A DNA stretch of 64,000 nucleotides, taken from Shinisaurus crocodilurus (Eukaryota; Chordata; Lepidosauria; Squamata; Shinisauridae). This document shows, piece after piece, positions 1 through 10,506 of this stretch. Made by a program: the position numbers and the translations under genes. The stretch spans positions 118,611,379 through 118,675,378 of the forward strand of contig CM037876.1 in the NCBI GenBank assembly GCA_021292165.1, in the 5' to 3' direction. Each line of letters begins with the position of its first letter. Position 1 is the stretch's first letter. The notes under the pieces were generated by a model. It made no database searches. It worked only from the letters and a program-made list of their open reading frames with translations, and was not told the DNA's origin.

Positions 1-90
1 AGGATGATGATGATTATATAAGCTGCCTTGGGTTCCTTGCAGGAAAAAAGGCGAGGTATAAATATAATAAATAAATAAATAAATAAATTA
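1..90 (+). repeat. Sauria-type SINE, 3' fragment
   Basis: This is the 3' end of a tRNA-derived squamate SINE cut by the window start. The 'gctgccttgggttccttgca' block, the 'ggtataaatataataaa' block and an (ATAA)n tail are shared with the fuller copies at 2695 and 36889. The tail resembles RTE/BovB LINE ends, which are thought to supply its reverse transcriptase. Confidence 0.85.
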
Positions 91-1138
91 TTACCCCATT
101 TTCAGCCGAGTGCATAACAATAACATATAACATCAATAAAAACAACACAAACTGATTTGAACTATTTAAAAGCAGAGCAGATAAAAACCAGCAGTAAAAC
201 AGCATTAAAATTAAATCTGAAAGCTTAAAAAGATTTGGCACTAGTGCTGAAAAGAAAATGCACCAGTACCAAAAAGGCCTTATCTCTGAATCACCACCTG
301 CCTCCCCTCCAATGGTGTGGGGACCTAGAGAAGGTCCTCCGAGAACCATCATAATACCAAGTCAGCTTCATGTGGAAGGAGTTGGTCCTTAGTATACGGG
401 TTCCAAGCCATGGGTTTCATAATATATTTTGTACGGATTTTGTGTTGCCGCAAATTTATTTAAAGTATAATTGAAAATAAAAGTCAATTGGTTGAATTGA
501 AAATAAAAGTCAATTGGTTGCCATTTTGTAATTTTTTCAACTTAGGCATCTAAAAGATTTTGGGGGAAGTGTTAGGCCTGATGTTAGCTCACCCTCAAAA
601 TTTCACCAAACTTGCTTAAGCAGTGTGGATGCAAGTACAAGTTTATGCTAGCAAGGTGTTAGCATCAGAGTTTGGTTTTTTGGATGAAAGCTAAAGTGTA
701 TCATTTAGGTACAAGTTGAAGTGGGTTTTTGGGTTTTTGTTATTTAAAAATAACCCCTGTCAAATAAACAAATTCCCCTCACAGAGCCTCAAAACTCTCC
801 TTGGCTAGTTTATTTGTGGAAATACTACTGGGCTGCTTCGCATGTCATGCTAACCACCCTGAAAATAAGCTACAGTGAGTTGGTTGTTTGCTGGCTAACG
901 CACATTACTCCCAACAGACAAGCAAATGCTCTGTAGCTTGCTGTGTGGCCGGGATACATACTTCCGGCATGTATCCCATGGGCCTTTGTGGCACGACCTC
1001 ATTCACCTTTGGGTAGATTTGCACATACACTTTAGTGAATTTGCACAGATCTACCTGAAAGTTAAAAAAGAAGAAGTGAAATTCGTGCAAATCTCCTTGC
1101 TAAATTGTGAAGAAAAGAGCCTTTGGGGGTTCCTACAT

Positions 1139-1139
<1 letters not shown>
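91..1139. other. no gene seen; AT-rich sequence with degenerate repeats
   Basis: I see no coding signal here. A 27-bp unit containing 'aaaataaaagtcaattgg' is tandemly duplicated at about 471-524. Around 820-925, phrases such as 'gctaaccaccctgaaaata' suggest an old relative of the CACGACAACCCAC elements near 46.5 and 55.8 kb. Confidence 0.4.

Positions 1140-1172
<33 letters not shown>
1140..1172. repeat. (CA)n microsatellite
   Basis: About 16 uninterrupted CA dinucleotides. Open frames crossing it are artefacts of the repeat. Confidence 0.95.
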
Positions 1173-1175
<3 letters not shown>

Positions 1176-1297
1176 CATGTGTGAAACGGCTAAAGGCTGG
1201 GGGGAGGGGCGGGCGAAGTGTGCATAGTTCCTCTGGGTGGCGCCTGGAAGTCCTGAAAAGCCGGAGACCCGGCTTTCAAATGCAAAAGTCATGAGTC

Positions 1298-1880
1298 ATG
1301 AGTTCCCCTCCCCTGCCTGGCCAGGTGAAGTTCATCCTGATTGGCTAGAAGCCAGGAAGCTACAGGAAGGAGGAGGGGAGGGGGAAAGAGCTATATTCCA
1401 AAGCGTGGGTTTTGTTCTTTGTCTTTGGGTCATCGCGTGGTTGCTGGCTGTTGGAGCAATGGCGGCAAGCCAAGCAGAGGCCCAAGCCTTCGGGTGGCCT
1501 CAGGATCCGACCCCAGGTAGCTCCTGGTGAAATTAGCTGAATGAGGGCTTTGGCAAGGCAAGCCTTGTGGAGGGCTACCCATCTCGGACCTTCGGGTAGG
1601 TGTGTAGTCTTTTTGGGCAGCAAGGCTGTGCTGGATCCAACCCTGGAAGAGAACTAACCCCCAGGTAACTAGTTGTGTGCCTGGGAGATATAAGGAATCA
1701 GTAGGTTTTGTTATTTTGCAGCTCTATTACTTTGTACCAAAGTGTCTCTCTATTTCGTGTGCTTCTCTCATTTCCCACCTTTTGTGTACTATGCTACCTG
1801 AAATAAACCTTCTTTGGTTTTTTACCCCACATGGTGTTTGTGGATTGCTCTGTGGTTCCAGCAACTAAATCCAGGTTACA
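1298..1880 (+). mobile_element. possible solo LTR
   Basis: The stretch reads like a retroviral LTR: a GC-richer promoter-like part, a TATA-like 'gagatataagg' near 1685, a polyadenylation signal 'aataaa' near 1800 followed by a T-rich stretch, and an end in CA. I found no matching short target duplication, so both ends are guesses. No gag, pol or env sequence is attached. It could also be an unrelated promoter-like repeat. Confidence 0.3.
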
Positions 1881-2214
1881 GTCAGAAAGGCAAGTCCCTG
1901 AACAGAGATTCAAGTAGGATTGCAGACAGCAGAGGCTGGCAGTCTGGTACCTTGAGATCTCTGGGGGTCTTGGGTCCTTTGGGGTAGGAAAGGGTGGGGT
2001 TGTGGTGGGTCAGCCAGCCCCCCCTTCCTCCACATAAATATAATGCTAAATATGTGTAAATCTCCCCGAAGGTGAAAAAATATGAAGAAAGGTGTTGCTG
2101 TCTAGGGAGGGGATGATGTGGAGGAGTAAATTGAGTAGTTTCATTTCAAGAGGTAATAGAGAGGGGATATCATTAGCGAGATTATGAGGAGTGACTGGGG
2201 TTTTTGCTGCTCCT

Positions 2215-2470
2215 GCCTGGCAGATATGTAGCCCTTTCCAACAAGCCACGCACAAGCCATCATGCCAGGTTTGCATGTTATGACAAGCCACTTTGAAAAC
2301 AAGCCACCCTGAACAACCCAACGACAAGCCATGGCTTCTCAGGGTGGCTTGTGCATAGGTAACAAATCATGCTGAGGAAACCACACTGGGATCGGACATC
2401 ACTACAAGACACTCTGAAACAGACAAGGCAGACAACCCACTGCAGGTTGTCATGTTGTGCGAACCAAGTC
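2215..2470. repeat. degenerate palindromic DNA element (CACGACAACCCAC group)
   Basis: Repeated forward and inverted phrases of the 'acaagccaccctgaacaaccc' type (shown here only in part) and 'gggtggcttgtg' occur across the interval. They match the vocabulary of the better palindromes at 46506 and 55806. No clear terminal repeats or target duplication remain. Confidence 0.4.
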
Positions 2471-2694
2471 ACTATATCCTCAAGTTAATTTGTAAAAATG
2501 CAATGTTAATTTGTCAACAAAAAGTGTTTGGTCAGGCTTCTTGCTCCAGAAAAGGGTGGCCACTTATGCATTGCCCAAAGCAGGAGATGCACCACCAAAA
2601 AAGAGGACACAAATTTGCATGACATTTGAATACGCAAATTTATATGCATAGGTACTACACATTTAGAAATGGTAAGTATAATTTGTGGTGTAGT
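2471..2694. other. no feature seen
   Basis: AT-rich unique-looking sequence without coding potential or recognisable repeats. Confidence 0.4.
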
Positions 2695-2950
2695 GCCAGT
2701 GTGGTATAATAGCTAGAGTGTTGGACTAGGGCTTAGGAGATCTGGGTTCTGGTCCACACTCACCCATGTAGCTCACTGGGTGACTTTGGGCCAGTTACTC
2801 ACTCTCAGCCTAACCTACCTCACAGGGTTGTTGTGAGGATAACATGGAGAGGAGGAGGACCGTGTAAGCTGCCTTGGGTTCCTTTCAAGAGGGGAAAAGG
2901 CAGGATATAAATGTAATAATAAATAAATAAATAAATAATGAATAAATATA
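2695..2950 (+). repeat. Sauria-type SINE, near full length
   Basis: This is a complete-looking copy: a tRNA-related head with A-box-like 'gtggtataatagctagagt' and B-box-like 'gggttctggtccacactc', a body with 'gggttgttgtgaggataaca', then the 'ggatataaatgtaataataa' block and an (ATAA)n tail. The head would carry the internal RNA polymerase III promoter. Divergence from the other copies makes current activity unlikely. Confidence 0.85.
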
Positions 2951-3074
2951 ATAATTTAAATAGAATACATTTAAATTATATTTTAATTTATACTTCTCTA
3001 CTGCTCACCACAGTAGAGAAGACAGGCTAGGTGACCTGTGTGCCTCTCAGTGTGCTATCCAGGTGATAACTGTT

Positions 3075-4293
3075 ACTCTTTGATCGGGTAACCTCCCTTG
3101 TGGACTGTGGGAATGCTGTGGACATAATACAGCATTGAAGCATATATCTGGACTTCAACAAAGCTTTCAACAAAGTTAGCAAGCTACGGTAGCTAAAAGT
3201 GGGCTGGATGGAACAACTATCAGGTGGATCCACAATTGGCTACAGAATCGGACTCAAAGAGTGCTTATCAATGGTTCCTTCTCAAACTGGGAAGAGGTAA
3301 CGAGCGGGGTACCACAGGGCTCGGTCCTGGGCCCAGTACTCTTCAACATTTTTATTAATGACTTGGATGAGGAGGTGCAGGGAATGCTTATCAAATTTGC
3401 AGATGACACAAAGTTGGGTGGAACAGCTAATACTCTGGAAGAAAGAAACAAAATTCAAAGTGACCTCGATAGGCTAGAGCGCTGGGCTGAAAACAACAGA
3501 ATGAAATTTAATAGGGATAAATGCCAAGTGCTGCACCTAGGGAGAGGAAACCAAATGCACAGTTACAGAATGGGGGACACTTGACTCAACAATACTACAA
3601 GTGAGAAGGATCTTGGAATTGTGGTAGATCACAAACTGAATATGAGCCAGCAATGCGATGTGGCTGCAAAGAAGGCAAATGCTATTTTGGGCTGCATTAA
3701 TAGAAGTATAGCTTCCAAATCGCGGGAAGTGATAATTCCCCTTTACTCGGCACTGGTTAGGCCTCCTCTTGAGTACTGCGTCCAGTTCTGGGCACCACAC
3801 TTTAAGAAGGATGTAGACAAACTGGAGAGGGTTCAGAGGAGGGCAACAAGGATGATAAAGGGACTGGAAACAAGGCCCTATGAGGAGAGACTGAAAGAAC
3901 TGGGCATGTTTAGCCTTCAGAAGAGGAGACTGAGGGGAGATATGATCGCACTCTTCCAGTACTTGAAGGGATGTCACACAGAGGAGGGCCAGGATCTCTT
4001 CTCGATCATCCCAGTTTGCAGGACACGGAATAATGGGCTCAAGTTACAGGAACCCAGATTCCACCTGAACATCAGGAAAAAATTCCTGACTGTTACAGCA
4101 ATAAGACAATGGAACCAACTACCTAGGGAGGTGGTGGGCTCTCCCACTCTGGATACATTCAAGGTGCAGCTGGACAGCCATCTGTCGGGGATGCTTTGAC
4201 CTGGATTCCTGCATTGAGCAGGGGGTTGGACTCGATGGCCTTGTAGGCCCCTTCCAACTCTACTTTTCTATGATTCTATGATTCTATGATTCC
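3075..4293 (+). mobile_element. CR1 LINE, 5'-truncated
   Basis: The element covers the C-terminal half of ORF2 and the 3' UTR. It ends in the CR1 hallmark 'ttggactcgatggccttgta' region, 'ccttccaactct' and three short 'attctatg' repeats rather than poly(A). It begins in the RT domain near the 'tcccttgtggactgtgg' block, where it is damaged by a short duplication. CR1 is a vertebrate non-LTR retrotransposon that moves by target-primed reverse transcription. Confidence 0.93.
3261..4199 (+). pseudogene. CR1 ORF2 reverse transcriptase, C-terminal part
   Basis: The frame encodes the RT palm and thumb and the C-terminal region of the CR1 ORF2 protein. Residues 16-25 read [10 protein letters not shown], and the catalytic FADD lies near residues 46-49. 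One in-frame TGA at 3582-3584 stands where sister copies have TGG (Trp). Apart from that the frame runs unbroken for 312 codons to the natural stop at 4199. The endonuclease and the N-terminal part of RT are missing through 5' truncation, so it cannot move itself. The near-intact frame suggests a fairly young insertion. Confidence 0.9.
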
Positions 4294-4680
4294 AAGGCTC
4301 TTGCTCTCTCTTTTTTATGGTTCTTAACTTCAGACCAGAATTGGACTGCACACATCTTCAAATAAAGGACACTTTCAAATAGAGGACTATCTTCTGATAG
4401 CTCTCCAAAACAGAGGATTGTCTTCTGTAAAGTAGGACACCTGGTTGTCCTACTTTACACTTCTTATTTGTCAGTTGCACATTAATTGTTCTTTGAATTT
4501 TTGTTCATTCTCTGCAACTTGAAAGCTGATATGTGTATTCCAAATCAGATGGTACCAGAAACATGGGAAACCATTTCTTGTCTTCCTTTCAACAAAATGT
4601 TTGATTAAAGTTGACCACACTTTATCTGAGCCACCACAAATCTCCCGCTTCTCTGCTTGTCAGTGTGTGCTCTTTCAGAA
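4294..4680. other. no gene; short hairpin
   Basis: No coding signal. A 12-bp inverted repeat 'gtaaagtaggac'/'gtcctactttac' occurs near 4428-4458, probably a remnant of a palindromic element. Confidence 0.35.
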
Positions 4681-4851
4681 CAGGCCTGTGGCTCACGCTG
4701 GCTCAGCTTGTCTGAGCGTGGAAAGCTAAGCCGGGTCAGGCCTGGTTATTACTTGGATGGGAGACCCCTCCTCTAGTTTCCTGCATTGAGCAGGGGGTTG
4801 GACTCGATAGCCTTGTAGGCTCCTTCCAACTCTAGGATCTATGAAATCTAT
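4681..4851 (+). repeat. 5S rRNA-derived SINE with CR1-like tail
   Basis: About 45 bp of the head match the 3' half of vertebrate 5S rRNA with few changes ('aagctaagc', 'ggcctggtta', 'tacttggatgggagacc'), which includes the 5S internal promoter boxes. After 'gggagaccc' it switches to a CR1-like 3' end ('attgagcagggggttggact', 'ccttccaactct', 'tctatgaaatctat'). The structure suggests pol III transcription and mobilisation by CR1 machinery. Sister copies are at 25227, 31883 and 56862. Confidence 0.88.
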
Positions 4852-5104
4852 AAGAAAGAAAATCCCATGTGGGCTGTGCCAGGGAGCCTGAACAAAGGCC
4901 ACCATTTCCAGGGATGGGGACTCGGACTCGGGGACTCGACTCGTGAGTCCGACTGAGTCCCCCCTCTGACTCGAGTCCCACTCGAGTCCCAATAATTTAT
5001 GTGGGACTCGAGACTCGACTCGGGACTCGAGCCCAAGGACTCCTCCTCCTCCTCCTCCTCTGCCGTCGCCGCTGTCGCCATCGCATGCCGCGTCACGCCG
5101 CCAG

Positions 5105-5215
5105 CGCCGTCGCTCTGTTTTTGGCGGGGTTGCTGTGATTCAAAAACAGAGCGCCGTCGCTCTGTTTTTGAACCACAGCAACCCCGCCAAAAACAGAGCG
5201 ACGGCGCTGGCGGCG
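5105..5215. repeat. GC-rich palindrome inside the hAT element
   Basis: Two arms containing 'gctctgtttttggcgggg' and its complement flank a shorter internal inverted repeat, giving a cruciform-prone structure. The same core phrase recurs in unrelated insertions near 26176 and, more diverged, near 50969. Confidence 0.85.
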
Positions 5216-5239
5216 TGACGCGGCGTGCTGTGTGCTACG

Positions 5240-5590
5240 GCGATGGCGACGAGGTCGGCGGCGGCGTTGGCGTCGGAGGAGGAGGAGGAGGTGAGGGCGG
5301 CGGCGGCAGCAGAGGCGAGGGCGGCGGCGAGGGCAGCGGCGGCGAGGGCGGCGGCGGCGAGGGCGGCGGCGGCGAGGGCGGCGGCGGCGGCGGTGAGGTG
5401 AGGGCGGCGGAGGTGGAGGTGAGGGCGGCGGCGAGGGCGGCGGCGGCGGCGAGGGCGGCGGCGGCGGCGAGGGCGGCGGCGGCAGTGGCAGCGGCGAGGG
5501 CGGCGGCGAGGTGAGGGCGGTGGCGGTGGCGAGGTGAGGGCGGCGGCAGCGGTGAGGTGAGGGCGGCGGAGGTGGAGGTGAGGGCGGCAG
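5240..5590 (+). repeat. (GGC/GGA)-rich simple repeat
   Basis: More than 300 bp of 'gagggcggcggcg'-type sequence on the + strand, able in principle to form G-quadruplexes. Long open frames in all six frames here follow from the composition and are not genes. Confidence 0.9.
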
Positions 5591-5796
5591 CGGCCCAAGG
5601 ATGGAGCAGGAGGCAGCTCTTCTTCCTCTCGTGGAGACCCTCCTGCTCCCTCCATGGGCCGCCGCTTTGGGAGGGACTCGGGACTCGACTCGAGTCACCA
5701 TTTTGGACCTCGGACTCTAGACTCGACTCTAGACTCGGGTCCAAAGACTCGGGACTCGACTCGGGACTCGGGACCAAGGACTCTTCAACATCCCTG

Positions 5797-6334
5797 ACCA
5801 TTTCTGACAAAGTAAACAAGGAGCTGCTAATGGGGAAGAAAACAATCCAACTGCTGCTTCCACAGGGCCTGGTGCTGGTGTGCCCTGCCACAGAAGATAC
5901 CTCAAAATATTAAATCCAGTAGATGTTTCCTGGCAGCTCAGAAAATACATTTTCACATTCAGAGAGAATAAATGAGCACATTTGGATTGTCATAACGTGT
6001 TCACTCCGAAAGTACAAAAATATTCAGAATGTTAAAATCTTTATGAAGATTAACAAAGTTCTTAAATCCAAGTCCCAAGCTAAGACATATTCTGACACAT
6101 AAAAGAGGTCAGAGTTTGCAGGTAAGTGCCTGAATTTAAAAGTGGTACGCATGAGGTGCACCCTGCACACAAGAATGAGAACATAAATGAAAATGTGTTG
6201 TACCAATTATAAATAGGTATTTGGAGGCTATTATGATCTTATGTAAAAAAACAAAAACAAAAAAAAGCCAAAAATTAGAAATCTGACTTCCAATTGTTGT
6301 GATCTGTTAGGGTCCAGTCAGCTGTGGAGAAGCC
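5797..6334. other. no feature seen
   Basis: AT-rich sequence without recognisable repeats or coding signal. Confidence 0.4.
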
Positions 6335-6534
6335 TATTTATTTATGTATTTATTATATTTATACCCTGTATTTTTTCCTGCAATGAACCCTAGGCAGCTT
6401 ACATAGTCCTCCTCCTCCTCCCTTTTATCCTCACAACAACCCTGTGAGGTAGGTTAGGCTGAGAGTCAGTGACTGGCCCAAAGCCACCCAGTGAGTTTCA
6501 TGGCCGAGCAGGGACTTGAACCTGGATCTCCCAA
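6335..6534 (-). repeat. Sauria-type SINE, minus strand
   Basis: The reversed tail ('tttatttatgtatttattat') leads into the reversed body ('cctcacaacaaccctgtgag') and reaches 'cctggatctccc'. The tRNA-like head beyond that is missing, so the copy is 5'-truncated. Confidence 0.85.
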
Positions 6535-8071
6535 AGAAAAGCCCTACTGGATCAGACCACAGATGCATCCTGTAATGATGGGAGAACTCCCCTGTTTTAT
6601 TCAAAATTGGGCTTGGCAAACCAAGCTATTTTCTAAAAAATAAAAATTAAAATTGGAAAAGAACTCATTTTTCTGAGTACAGTTCCAAAATCTGGACTGT
6701 GTTGTGCTCCCAGTAACATCACTAAGAGTATGACAGGGTCCAAATGCCTCTCCTAACCCCAAATGACTCCCTCCTCTATACCCCTGAATCATGGAATCCC
6801 CTTTGTGAGGCTTACCTCCCAGGCGACTTCAATGCTGCAGTGGCAGGGCCCTTGGAGCCAGGGATACTGAGAGATGCAGTTTTGCCAGGGAACCTGAGAA
6901 ATATGGACATCAGGTCCTGAAAAGCCAAATCCCACTGCTCCTTGTGCCTGGGATAATGTCATTTGCAGGGCATGCAACATCCATACTAAAGATTCAGGTG
7001 CCCTAAGACAACTACATATCCCATGTTCCTGCCATCTGGTGAACTTCCATTGCCATGTGTTGGATAATTAAAATTGCAGTCAAAACCTATGGCTAATGTT
7101 TCACCAGGTAATTGGGTGAAATAGTTAAGATCACTGGTATCTTCCAGTGTGGATTCACTGGAAGATACTCATTGAATAATTAACAGCCTGAACAGGAAGT
7201 GGGTGTAGCTCTCAGCTTCTTCCTCTTTCTGTTCAGACTCTTAGTGAATGTATCACCTTCTGTTGTTGTCTCCACATGGTCCTAGCAGCAGCATGTAGCC
7301 AGAGTTGCTGGTCTGAACTCCACAAGTTCAGACCCCAAGTATTTCCAAATGAACTTGTAACCAACTGTAAGAAACGTCTTTTAAGCCTGCCTGAATGAAA
7401 CTGCATAATCTGAGTGAGTAAATGTTACTTTTAACTTTTACAAGACTGTGTCTCTGATTATTGTTCTGAGGGAGAGAAAAGGGGGCAAAACCAGGGAAAT
7501 CCAGTCTGCCTTAAAGCATCCTGGATTACCAAATGCTAACTGGCCAACACTAGCCAAATCTAAGCTTCTTTTAAGCTGGAAAGGGACTACTCTGCTGATC
7601 TCACTAACGTGAGATAGGAAGGATATTACTCCACAATATATCCTCTCCTAGTATCTTTTTCAAGTCCCAACACCATGTTCAAGGTGTCAGTCTGGGAGGA
7701 GGGCACACTGGCTTGGATTACGATATGAGTCAGAGAAGAACTTTTGAATAAAATAGCACTCACTTCGTAATGTCACAGAGCATTACATGTGGGATGGGGT
7801 TGTATTTCAAGGAAGTTAATTACAAATTTCAGGGGCGTGACTAGCATCCTGCTGCCAGGAACAGTGAGCCTGATGCTCTCAGAAAGGCCACACAAGTTAT
7901 GAAGGCTGCAGCCATCTCATAATGTTAAAACTGGTATTTTGAGGTTCCATTTACTATCATGGCTAGTAGCCATTTTCAGTCCATGAATTTGTCTAATCCC
8001 CTTTTAAAGCCATCTTTGCTAGTGACTGTTACCAAATCCTCTGGCAATGAATACCATAAATATATTGGGTT
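6535..8071. other. no gene; largely unique sequence
   Basis: I see no gene. Positions 6541-6573 ('ccctactggatcagacca') resemble a common reptile interspersed repeat that I cannot name with certainty. The rest shows no motif I recognise. Confidence 0.35.
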
Positions 8072-8203
8072 AGATCCAAATTCAGTCATACTTAGAGCAG
8101 ATTGATTGAAATCAATGGGACTTAATTCAGTCATGACTACTTTTAGTCCCATTGATTTCAGTTGGTCTATTCTAATTATGACTAAATCTGAATTTCAACC
8201 TTG
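8072..8203. repeat. palindromic MITE-like element
   Basis: An imperfect inverted repeat about 130 bp long: outer arms 'ccaaattcagtcatac' against 'gactaaatctgaatttc', inner arms 'tgaaatcaatgggact' against 'agtcccattgatttca'. There is no coding capacity. The inner phrase is partly echoed near 21330. Its superfamily is unresolved. Confidence 0.65.
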
Positions 8204-8348
8204 AATGTTTAGTCCGCCTGCTTCATTGGAGATCACTGGCTGGAAGCCAGCTCAGACCGTGTGTCCATCAGGTTGGAGAGAGGGAGGGAGAGAGAGAGAG
8301 AGAGAGATGGCCACAGAGAGGCCGGAAGTAGGGAGGAGGGGCTACAAA

Positions 8349-8438
8349 ACATGCACCCTGGGGATTGTTCAATTAACCCTTTCCTCCCACTCTAACTAGT
8401 GGTTACATTACCTTGTTGACTTAAGTAGGCCATATTAC
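8349..8438 (+). repeat. unassigned interspersed repeat, copy 1
   Basis: About 90 bp beginning 'acatgcaccctggggattg' match 47142-47231 with roughly five substitutions. I do not recognise the family. Confidence 0.75.
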
Positions 8439-9131
8439 AATTGATATACTTTTTGAGATAGGGCAACCAAAATTATACACAGTATTCCTAATAGGGCCCC
8501 ATTTAGAGTTACATAAAGGCATAATGATACCAGCCATTCTGAATAACTTGAACACAAATTTAAAAAAAAAGCAGGATATGCTTTGCTTTTTAAATAAAGT
8601 GTTTCTCAGATACTGATTGCTCATGGTTCTGTAAAAAAAAAAAGTTGAAGATATTTAACTTCTGCCAGGAAAAGGCCCTCGAACTAAGATCACAGAAGGA
8701 AAGACTAAAACAAAAAAACTTTTGGCCCTCAAGGAAGGAATGCAGAGAAATGTGGTCCTCATTATTTGATAACTATCTTACATTTCACAAGTCATTTTTT
8801 AATGGCACAAATAGTTTGCTTCAAGTTTGGTGATAATTCTGCAGTGATAGAGGCATTGTTCTCACACAGTGGAAAATTTCATGCCAAGAAATGACTCTGA
8901 GAAAACAATTATGAGCCCTAAAAGGACCTGACTACACCCACACATTTGCTCAAGTAATCTCATGCCCTGGGGGTAGGGTGGGATGTGTCCAGCTTTATTA
9001 AATATGTGTGAACTGTAAAAAGTTAAGAAACACAATTAATAAAATGGCATATCTTCATTGAACAAGTTCCTCACAATGGTGGGAAGCTATAGATAGAATG
9101 TCTGTGTCTCCACTGCTATTTACCTTTCTTA
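8439..9131. other. no feature seen
   Basis: AT-rich sequence with short A-runs and no coding or repeat signal that I can name. Confidence 0.35.
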
Positions 9132-9325
9132 CAGTGCAATCCTATGCATGTCTACTCAGAAGCTAGCCTCGTTGAATTACTCCCAGGTAAGACTTACTCC
9201 CAGGTAAGTGTGTATAACAGTGTTCTCCAACCTTGAGTCCCCAGATGTTTTTGGCCTACAACTCCCAGCATGCTGGGGACCCAAGGCTGGAAAGCAATGG
9301 TGTATAAGATAGGACTGCAGGCTTA
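9132..9325. repeat. palindromic MITE (GCAATCCTATGCA group) split by another MITE
   Basis: The left part 'agtgcaatcctatgcatg' and the right part 'gtataagataggactgca' are inverted ends, with 'actcccaggtaag' repeated between them. The element is interrupted by the hAT MITE at 9218-9299. A fragment of the same group lies at about 48060-48128, and more diverged relatives at 10507 and 61855. Confidence 0.65.
9218..9299. mobile_element. hAT MITE, family A (CAGTGTTCTCCAACC)
   Basis: A shortened copy starting 'cagtgttctccaacc' and containing 'ctacaactcccagcatgc'. It is flanked by a perfect 8-bp duplication 'gtgtataa' (9210-9217, 9300-9307), which proves insertion into the older palindromic MITE around it. 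Confidence 0.88.
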
Positions 9326-9950
9326 CATGCCCTCCAACATTTCACAGATGAAAATAGGGACACGCATGTGAATTTGTAAGAGGTACGGTTAAGCAACATG
9401 AAGGTGTGATCAAGAGGGTGTGGCCAGGGCCAGGCAACATGAGGGCATGGCCAAGGGTATGGCCAGGCACAAGGCCGGTGCTACCATTAGGCAAACTAGG
9501 CAGCTGCCTAGGGCGCCGGGCTAAAGGGGGCGCCAGAAACGCCTTGAAAAAAAAATACAGCGCTAAAATGAGTATTTTACCAAGTGTTTTACCAATCATG
9601 TCCTGTGGTGGGGAAGGGGAGGCGAAAGAAGCGTGCCCCTCCCTCCCTCCCCCTCAGGGCTCGGTCTCCAAGCTGGCGCCGCTGAAGCTTCAGGCAGGCT
9701 CCTCCTCACAACCGGCATCAAAAGAGGCAGAGAAGGCAACAGGCTGGAGGAGGAGGAGGCGGGCAGGGGCCAATGATGGGAGGCTGGTGGGTGGCAGGAG
9801 GGATGCTCCTGCAAACACCTCCTTCGGGCGCCTCAGGTTCCTCAGCTCAACGTCCCCTGAAAGCAGTTATTTCCAGCAACCAGGGAGGGAGGGAAAGGTA
9901 TTTTAAGCTAGCTGGGGCTGCAATGTTTTAATTATTTATCATGCTGTTTC

Positions 9951-10474
9951 CAGGGATGTTGAAGAGTCCTTGGTCTCGAGTTGAGCCACGAGTCTTTGGA
10001 CCCGTCTCGAGTTCGAGTCCGAGTCCTTGGTCCAAAATGGTGACTCACAAGTCATGAGTCACGAGTCCCTCCCAAAGCTGACTCCACGAGTCCCTAAAAG
10101 CAATGGGGTTTCCCCCCAACAAAATAAGGCTATTTCAGATGTGTGGCTTAAATAAATTCTAGGCACAAGTGCGCCTTTCTATTTCAAAACTCTGCAACTG
10201 ATTTTGGCAAGAACAGACCAGGCAGACAAACCCAAAATGTCTGAAAGGTTGCATTTTAGGAAAATGATTTTAAAAAATAAACTTGCTGTACTTCCTAAAA
10301 CCTATCCATGTTGCATTTGAGGAACACGATTTTGGAACACGAGTCCTTGGTCTCGAGTCCCGAGTCGAGTCTCGAGTCCCATTAAAAATATTGGGACTCG
10401 AGTCTGACTCGAGTCAGAGGGGGGACTCAGTCCGACTCACGAGTCGAGTCCTCGAGTCCGAGTCCCCATCCCTG
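9951..10474. mobile_element. hAT foldback element, GACTCG family, copy 2 (nested)
   Basis: It runs from 'cagggatgttgaagagtcc' to 'gtccccatccctg' with a perfect 8-bp duplication 'gctgtttc' (9943-9950, 10475-10482). It lies in the opposite orientation to the 4909 copy and has a short AT-rich interior instead of the GC-rich core. It sits wholly inside the family C element, so it inserted later. Confidence 0.87.
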
Positions 10475-10506
10475 GCTGTTTCTGTGTTTTGGTTTTAAAT
10501 GCTTTT

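Larger units (their letters stand above)
4909..5796. mobile_element. hAT-type foldback element, GACTCG family
   Basis: The element is bounded by CAGGGATG and CATCCCTG and flanked by a perfect 8-bp duplication 'accatttc' (4901-4908, 5797-5804), the hAT signature. Its subterminal parts are dense in GACTCG/CGAGTC, inverted between the two ends. The middle is extremely GC-rich: a long palindrome at about 5105-5215, then GGC/GGA repeats. No transposase is encoded. The second family member is at 9951. I infer a non-autonomous hAT element mobilised in trans. Confidence 0.85.

Noticed and set aside
926..1294. 122-codon plus-strand frame with a His-Thr repeat
   Set aside because: The His-Thr run is the (CA)n microsatellite, and nothing else supports coding.
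2696..2780. Possible tRNA gene at the SINE head
   Set aside because: The tRNA-like boxes belong to a dispersed SINE with a LINE-type tail. The cloverleaf is not intact, and the same head recurs in other SINE copies.
4710..4770. Possible 5S rRNA gene
   Set aside because: Only the 3' half of 5S is present and it is fused to a CR1-like tail in four dispersed copies, so it is a SINE.
5093..5891. Long overlapping open frames rich in Ala, Arg, Pro and Gly
   Set aside because: They arise in several frames at once from the GGC/GGA repeat and the palindrome of the hAT element. There is no start context, domain or codon pattern.
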